Below, one piece after another: positions 58,495 to 64,000 of a DNA stretch of 64,000 nt. The position numbers were made by a program, and so were the translations under genes. Numbering within the stretch: the stretch's first letter is position 1; each line of letters starts with the position of its first letter. The stretch is from Culex pipiens pallens (taxonomy: Eukaryota > Arthropoda > Insecta > Diptera > Culicidae), in NCBI RefSeq assembly GCF_016801865.2, contig NC_068937.1, positions 98,169,982 through 98,233,981 on the forward strand. The letters are read 5' to 3'. The notes beneath the pieces were generated by a model, which saw only the letters and a list, made by a program, of their open reading frames with translations, was not told where the DNA came from and made no database searches.

Positions 58495-58650
58495 CAACGA
58501 TTGCTGAATATTCAGCAAATTATCTGTCAAACTGGCAAAAGATAATACTGAATGTTCAGCAAATCAAACTGACATTTCTTTCGCTGAAATTTCAGTCAAT
58601 CATCTGTCACAATTACAAATGTCAATTTACTGAGAATTCAGTAAAATCTA
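58495..58650. repeat. Cluster of near-palindromic TGCTGAATATTCAGCA units
   Basis: Four units (about 58502, 58548, 58584 and 58629) read TTGCTGAATATTCAGCAAAT, TACTGAATGTTCAGCAAAT, CGCTGAAATTTCAGTCAAT and TACTGAGAATTCAGTAAAAT, each an imperfect 16-18 base palindrome, spaced about 36-46 bases with CTGTCA between some of them. Confidence 0.7.
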
Positions 58651-58891
58651 AATTGCTGAAACGAATACTAAAATTTCAGTTGATGAAAATTTTTAGTATT
58701 TTAATTTGCATTTATCTTGTTTAGTTTATTGTCGTTTTTGGTAGTATTTGGCCTATTTTATCACCTCCTTACTTTTTGCCTTGCTATATTTTTCATGTTT
58801 TCACAGTAACTTTCTAAAAAATTTCCTTGTTTATCACATTTTCTGCTATACACAGTTTGGGATACTAATAAAATTACTGCATACTTTTAAC

Positions 58892-61012
58892 CAGGGCTGC
58901 GGAGTCGGGTCATATTTCAAACGACTCCGACTCCGACTCCGACTCCGGCTTTCTCAGATTAGCCGACTCCGACTCCGACTCCGGCTCCGGCTTTCAACAA
59001 ATGGTTGGCTCCGACTCCGACTCCAGCCTACCAACTCTAGCCGACTCCGACTCCGACTCCGACTCCAGCTTTCAACAAATGGTTGGCTCCGACTCCGACT
59101 CCGACTCCACATATTTTTAAATGTTTCAAAAGTTAGTTAACTATTATAAGTTAATTATTTTTAAAACATTGATAAATAGGATTATATAAAATACTCTCTA
59201 AGCGTCATGTTTTTCTCAAGAAAAATAAGTTAAGTAAAAGTAAAGTAAAGTAAATAAACGGAAAAAAAGTTTCTAGGTTACAAGTTTTATACGTTATGGA
59301 AACAGAAATCAAAAAATATCTTCAGTTTTAGAGGCATTTTGAGAAGAACAGTTTTGTAAGTAAATTTGGATTTATTTGCTTAACCTCAAATTTGAAAATA
59401 TTTTTATCAAGGCTAATAAATTTAAATATTAAATTGTTATTTTTGAATGAATAACTAAAAGAATCTGACCTTAATGATCTATTGAACATTAAAATTCAAT
59501 TTGCTCACATTCAGGCTGGCATTTGTAAGAAGCACAGTGACAGGCACCTTGTTTTTTAAATGACAATTTTAAACGAAACATTTTTTTTTAAGACGTACAT
59601 GGACATCACGCCATGGCTGAAGGAGATTATTATTGCAAATCAATGTATCTAAACAATTTCTTCGTGGAAAGGACGCTTAAGATGTCCTTTTCAAATATCT
59701 GTGAAATAAAAAATATTTTACCCTGGAAATTTTAAATTTATTTTAATTTTAAAATTTAATATACTTTAAAAAGGAGGCGCACGATACTTCGTGAATCTTC
59801 ACCTAAAACGAAGCTTTATGAATGATCTTGCGCCTCCATCAAAATATATGAAAAAACTTAAAATGTGATAAAAAAACAAATATCCACAAGTAAAATATTT
59901 TCTAGGTCACAAATATTTCATTTTTTTTAAGGTACATTGATATGCAATGATTATCACCTTCCGTCATATTGGCGTGGGACATACAGTATAAGAAAATTCG
60001 TACCAGTTGATAATATTTTGATTTTAAAATCCTATATTTTGTTCTACACATTTTTTATTAGTTCATTTTTGTACTGAATTCTTGAGATTTGTTCAACGAT
60101 AATTTGCAACGATATCAAAATAGTTTACCTGAAATCAACATCAACATCAACAATCAATGATTATTTTAAAATTTGTTGCAACTTCTTTTGATATTTTTTG
60201 TTAGTTTCAATTATTTTAAATGCAACGCTTTGATTTTCTTGTACTCAGTTATAAACAAAATGCGCATGTTGAGTTCCAAGTAAGAGATTGTTATTATCGT
60301 TGATTATTTGACAGTGACTCTTTTTCGATTTGCAAAAACAGTGATTACTATTTTTAATCTTTTAATGTACCTCGTAATTTTTTCCTAAAAAATGATTTAA
60401 CTTAAAACTTCCAAGACATATGCTATCGGGGTAAAAGATGACGGTGTGTGTACTTTTTTCAGAAATAACTGGATGAAATTTGGTCAAATTTGAATTGAAA
60501 GGGCTCATAAATATAGGCAAAAGGAAGCATTCAAGAATCAATTAGATATGTCTGACTACATAACCAATATTTTTTATTATTTTTTAAATTATGATACTAC
60601 ATACTTGGGTAAGAAGTTATCATTTAGTGATTATAGTGTAATAACACAATTATAGCTTTTCAATCACAATAAAAAGTTTCAAAAACATAATTGCATCTGA
60701 TTAATCAATTAAAAATATAAGATGTTTTGTAAATTAGGCTGTTCTATAGGAAATTCTGAACTACAAAAAAAAACATATTTTTTTTGAATTTAAGATAACT
60801 CCGGCTCCGACTCCGACTCCGGGTTATCAAAAATCTTCGGCTACGACTCCGACTCCGACTCCAGCTCTTAAAATTTAGCCGACTCCGGCTCCGACTCCGA
60901 CTCCAGCTGTTCGAGTTTTGACGACTCCGACTGCGACTCCGACTCCAGGTCCCCAAAAAGACCCGACTCCACCGACTCCGGCTCCGACTCCGACTCCGAC
61001 TCCACAGCCCTG
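58892..61012. mobile_element. Non-autonomous hAT-type element, copy 2, inverted
   Basis: The ends CAGGGCTGCGGAGTCGG and CCGACTCCACAGCCCTG mirror copy 1 in inverse orientation. Flanks are CTTTTAAC (58884-58891) and CTTTTTAC (61013-61020), 7/8 identical. GACTCC arrays lie at 58920-59108 and 60797-61000. The interior is collinear with copy 1 (for example CACCTTCCGTCATATTGGCG near 59957) but lacks the 0.9-kb TIR element and the SINE. No transposase. Confidence 0.85.
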
Positions 61013-61074
61013 CTTTTTACTTAAAATATAGGAAATGTTAGTAAAAAACCCGATTTAATCCCACCTGGGGTGAG

Positions 61075-62005
61075 ATAGAGCCTTTCTTACTAAAGAATAT
61101 AACGATGGTAGAACTTCTTTCAATTCATAACATTGACTTTGTTTAGAAGAAGAAGAAAGTATGATGAAAGCAAAGAATTATAAATGATATGATTTCCAAA
61201 AGAAACAAAAAACGCCATTTTCACCAAAAGAATATTTTTAATCGTACATATTCTTAATCAAACAAGCGTTTATGACAAACGCGAGCATAGCAAGCTTCAC
61301 ATGCGCCAGTGACAACGCACACCGCGGTAGGCGCAAAGAAAAACCGAGGTATAAGTGAACCGCGTGTGCCGCACGGTGCAGGGAAGATAGCCATTCAGCT
61401 TCTACGAATGTGACAGAGTCAGAGATAGCTATTTTTACAACCGCACCACTACACACTCAATCACGAGTACCTTAGGTAGAAAGCCATTGGCGTCGCCAGC
61501 ATTGAAAACTTTGAAAACGATATAAACGATGAAAAGCTTAGAAAGCTCCTATTGAAATCCAATGAACCCTGTTAAATAAACTTACGAAATCACGAAAAAA
61601 TTGAGTCTACTTTTAGGCGATTTTCGGAGCCCACGGAAAACAAATAGATTGTAGCCGGATGAATGTCCTATGTCACAAAAGTTTTTAAATAAACATTGGA
61701 CAGTTATGCAAAAACAAACAGGGCAAAAGAATCCGAAAAGCTACGATATCTTACATGTTGTAGAAAACATCGGTAGACAAGCTACTACAAAACGAGTATA
61801 AGTCGAGCCTCAAAATATATGCGCCAGCATTCTCGCGCCAGTATTCGAAGCTCAACTTGACAACTTGTCGACTTGGCGACGAAGCGTGTGATTTTTTGAC
61901 GATTTTTCCGATTAAAATTCATGCTGAATCGACATATTTACGAAGATGGAAATGACGTCCTGGCTTAAAGTAAAACCTATACCTTTCTTTAGTAAGAAAG
62001 GCAAA
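61075..62005. repeat. GCCTTTCTTACTAAAG dispersed repeat
   Basis: GCCTTTCTTACTAAAG at the left is complementary to CTTTAGTAAGAAAGGC at the right. The last 113 bases (61892-62004) recur at 62623-62735. No coding capacity is apparent. Confidence 0.55.
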
Positions 62006-62622
62006 AAGTAAATCGTTCTAAAAATTGATCGGGATTGCCGATCGATGTCGAATTTGTTTCAGATGCTCACTCATGGTCTGTACTATGAATGTAGCAAGAA
62101 ATTTTGAATAAAATTAGAAATGAAAAATGTTGGCGAAGGTCACCAGGTGGGCTTTTACCTTTTTTTAGGGATTTTTTTTTCTTATGGTTGGTCAATCAAA
62201 CGGCTCTAACTCCAGAACCATATTATGAATCTGGATGAAAATTTGGGAGGTTGTAGGGCTCGAAAAATGCAATTTTTGAGATAAATAAAAGATATGAAAA
62301 TGAAAAAAATTGACCATATTTTCATTTGAAAACTGTGTATTTTGTTGAAAAGTCTGGCCGCATCCGAAAACAGATGGATATTTCGAAATTTGCGCGGCAA
62401 CTCGCCCAGGTTCAGCACACTAGCTTTCATCTGCATTTAGAAGAATCGAAATCGGATATATGGGAGCTGAGAACGGCGCGACACAAAATTTAGCAAAATT
62501 TTACCACATACGAACATCACTCGACCTCCACGGAATTTATTTTCTCAAAATTCGAGGGTTGGAGATAAACGAGTTCTGTCAAGGTGAATCGATAGAGCGT
62601 CGAAAATCGATGCAGTGTGATT

Positions 62623-62735
62623 TTTTGACGATTTTTCCGATTAAAATTCATGCTGAATCGACATATTTACGAAGATGGAAATGACGTCCTGGCTTAAAGT
62701 AAAACCTATACCTTTCTTTAGTAAGAAAGGCAAAA
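62623..62735. repeat. Direct copy of 61892-62004
   Basis: Identical or nearly so, from GATTTTTTGACGATTTTTCC to TAGTAAGAAAGGCAAAA. The two copies are 731 bases apart. Confidence 0.85.
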
Positions 62736-63101
62736 CACAGCCAAAGTTGACCCCTGAAAAATTACATTTTTACATTATTATTTCACATAAAACAAGTAAA
62801 ACTTCCAACCCTACAATTTTAAGAGTCCTTCTTTTCAATGCTTTTTAAAGATAAAGAATCGGTTGAAAATGGATTTTTGGCGTTTTTTTTTTAAATCGAA
62901 GCCTTTATAGAGGCGGGGTTGGGTTGTAAAGGTTTAATAGTTTTTGGCTGTATTTTGGACCTAAACAGAAAAAGTTGGACCTATTATTCAGTATCAATGT
63001 TCCTATTTTGGACCCACCATCCAACACCGAGTACTGCTCAAAAAAACTGATTAAGTTTAAATATTTCATTGAGACTGGAGTGCTAAAATCTTTATAGTGG
63101 T

Positions 63102-63230
63102 CAGGGATGGAATAATCGCAAAAAAATCAATTTCGCAAGCGAACTTTCTTCACCTGCGAAAGAGAGAGGAGGCAAATCACGCAAAAGAAAATCGCTCCCG
63201 AAATTCTTCAAGAAAATCAATCTGCTGATT
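63102..63230. mobile_element. Truncated copy of the CAG-ended MITE
   Basis: Matches the first 130 bases of 21465-21880 (CAGGGATGGAATAATC then AAAAAATCAATTTCGC), then diverges after AATCTGCTGAT. Confidence 0.7.
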
Positions 63231-64000
63231 ATAAAATCACCGTAATTATGCCGATTGGGTCCAAAATAGGTACTAGGTCTAAATTAGGGACATTTGCCCC
63301 AATTCATAAGAGAAAAGTTCAATGCAACGAAAACAACATTGATTTTCTTCCAGTTCACGTGAATACAGGACATTCTCCTAGAGATCAAACAATCGTTGGA
63401 AATACGGACGCAATATCTGGAGCAACAAGGGAAAAGGGCGGATAAGCATTTTGACAGCATGAATCATTTTGCAAATTTCGAGCCAACAGGTAACTTTTTC
63501 ACAAAACTCGAAATGTAAATGAATAGCTTCAACCGGAAAATTAATTTGTAAATAAATGTTGTCTCCCAAATCTAACCTCAAAATTTCTTCTGGGCAAAAA
63601 AACGAAATTAGCTCTATTGAACTGCCCATTATTGAAAATTTTGCTATTATGCCAAATCAGTATGCCACGAAAAATGTGTCACTAATTCTTCGGCAATTTC
63701 CCATAAGCATGGCATATAGACCGTTTGGTTATTTGCATCGGCAGCCAAAAGTAAACACTTTTTTAGTGAAATTCAAGTTTCAGAAGATGCGTTGAACATG
63801 CTCTACCACTTGGTTTCCGGTTTGTACACCTCCTTGCCTTGATAAAAGTCTGACTAACAGGATGTCGTAGCCAAATAAAATTACAATTGCAATTATCTCG
63901 ATTTTGACAGAAGTGTACATTAGCTATTTTTTCAATGATGGACAGTGGAGACGTTCGGTATAATTAACACAAACTGTCAAATTTGCTTTTACTGAGCGGC
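63231..64000. other. Spacer to window end
   Basis: Small frames (63248-63445, 63556-63795) have no recognisable domain. Nothing else is supported. Confidence 0.35.

Overview
This is a stretch of AT-rich insect nuclear DNA dominated by non-coding repeats and small transposons. The combination of repeat types is what I would expect from a culicine mosquito: foldback elements, many short MITEs with 3-bp or 8-bp duplications, CAG-ended elements carrying GGAGTC arrays, tRNA-derived SINEs, and a Penelope-like retroelement with a GIY-YIG endonuclease. The genus is my inference and was not tested. There are no bacterial features (no operons, Shine-Dalgarno sites or dense genes), no rRNA and no CRISPR array. 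Nearly all long open frames lie inside tandem repeats and are artefacts.

Layout. 0-7 kb: the 3' part of a retroposon with a GATTA tail, a long inverted repeat, and a 3.4-kb minus-strand retroposon flanked by a perfect 24-bp duplication, most of which is a 22-copy, 128-bp tandem array. 7-14 kb: hairpin MITEs, a 0.7-kb foldback, a 1.65-kb retroposon with an 18-bp duplication, and a 0.95-kb TIR element. 14-19 kb: nested and duplicated MITEs ending in a small hAT-type MITE. 19-21 kb: an inverted Penelope-like dimer. 21-24 kb: a three-level nest of insertions. 25.5-28.6 kb: a non-autonomous hAT-type element with a perfect 8-bp duplication. 28.8-30.4 kb: a long foldback. 31-36.6 kb: the most gene-like part, with a two-exon phase-matched minus-strand coding segment (33.7-34.3 kb) and a possible separate exon (32.1 kb), between two octamer arrays in opposite orientation. 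37-38.1 kb: a TTTGGG array running into TTTTTG. 40.7-43 kb: a heptamer array and MITEs. 45.6-46.2 kb: a third member of the retroposon group. 46.7-53.6 kb: more MITEs, a tRNA-like sequence and a second foldback. 56-61 kb: an element interrupted by a MITE, then a second GGAGTC hAT copy in inverse orientation. 61-64 kb: dispersed-repeat fragments.

How the parts relate. Several families occur twice or more, so one copy can serve as an empty-site control for insertions in another. The three retroposons at 3553, 9274 and 45607 share a palindromic ACAGCCGGCTGT-type box, an ACTAACATTCC box and short tandem tails, yet have unrelated tandemly repeated upstream regions. I regard this as the least expected structure here. 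I see no complete host gene. The best partial one encodes a hydrophobic, possibly secretory, segment followed by a polar domain that I do not recognise.
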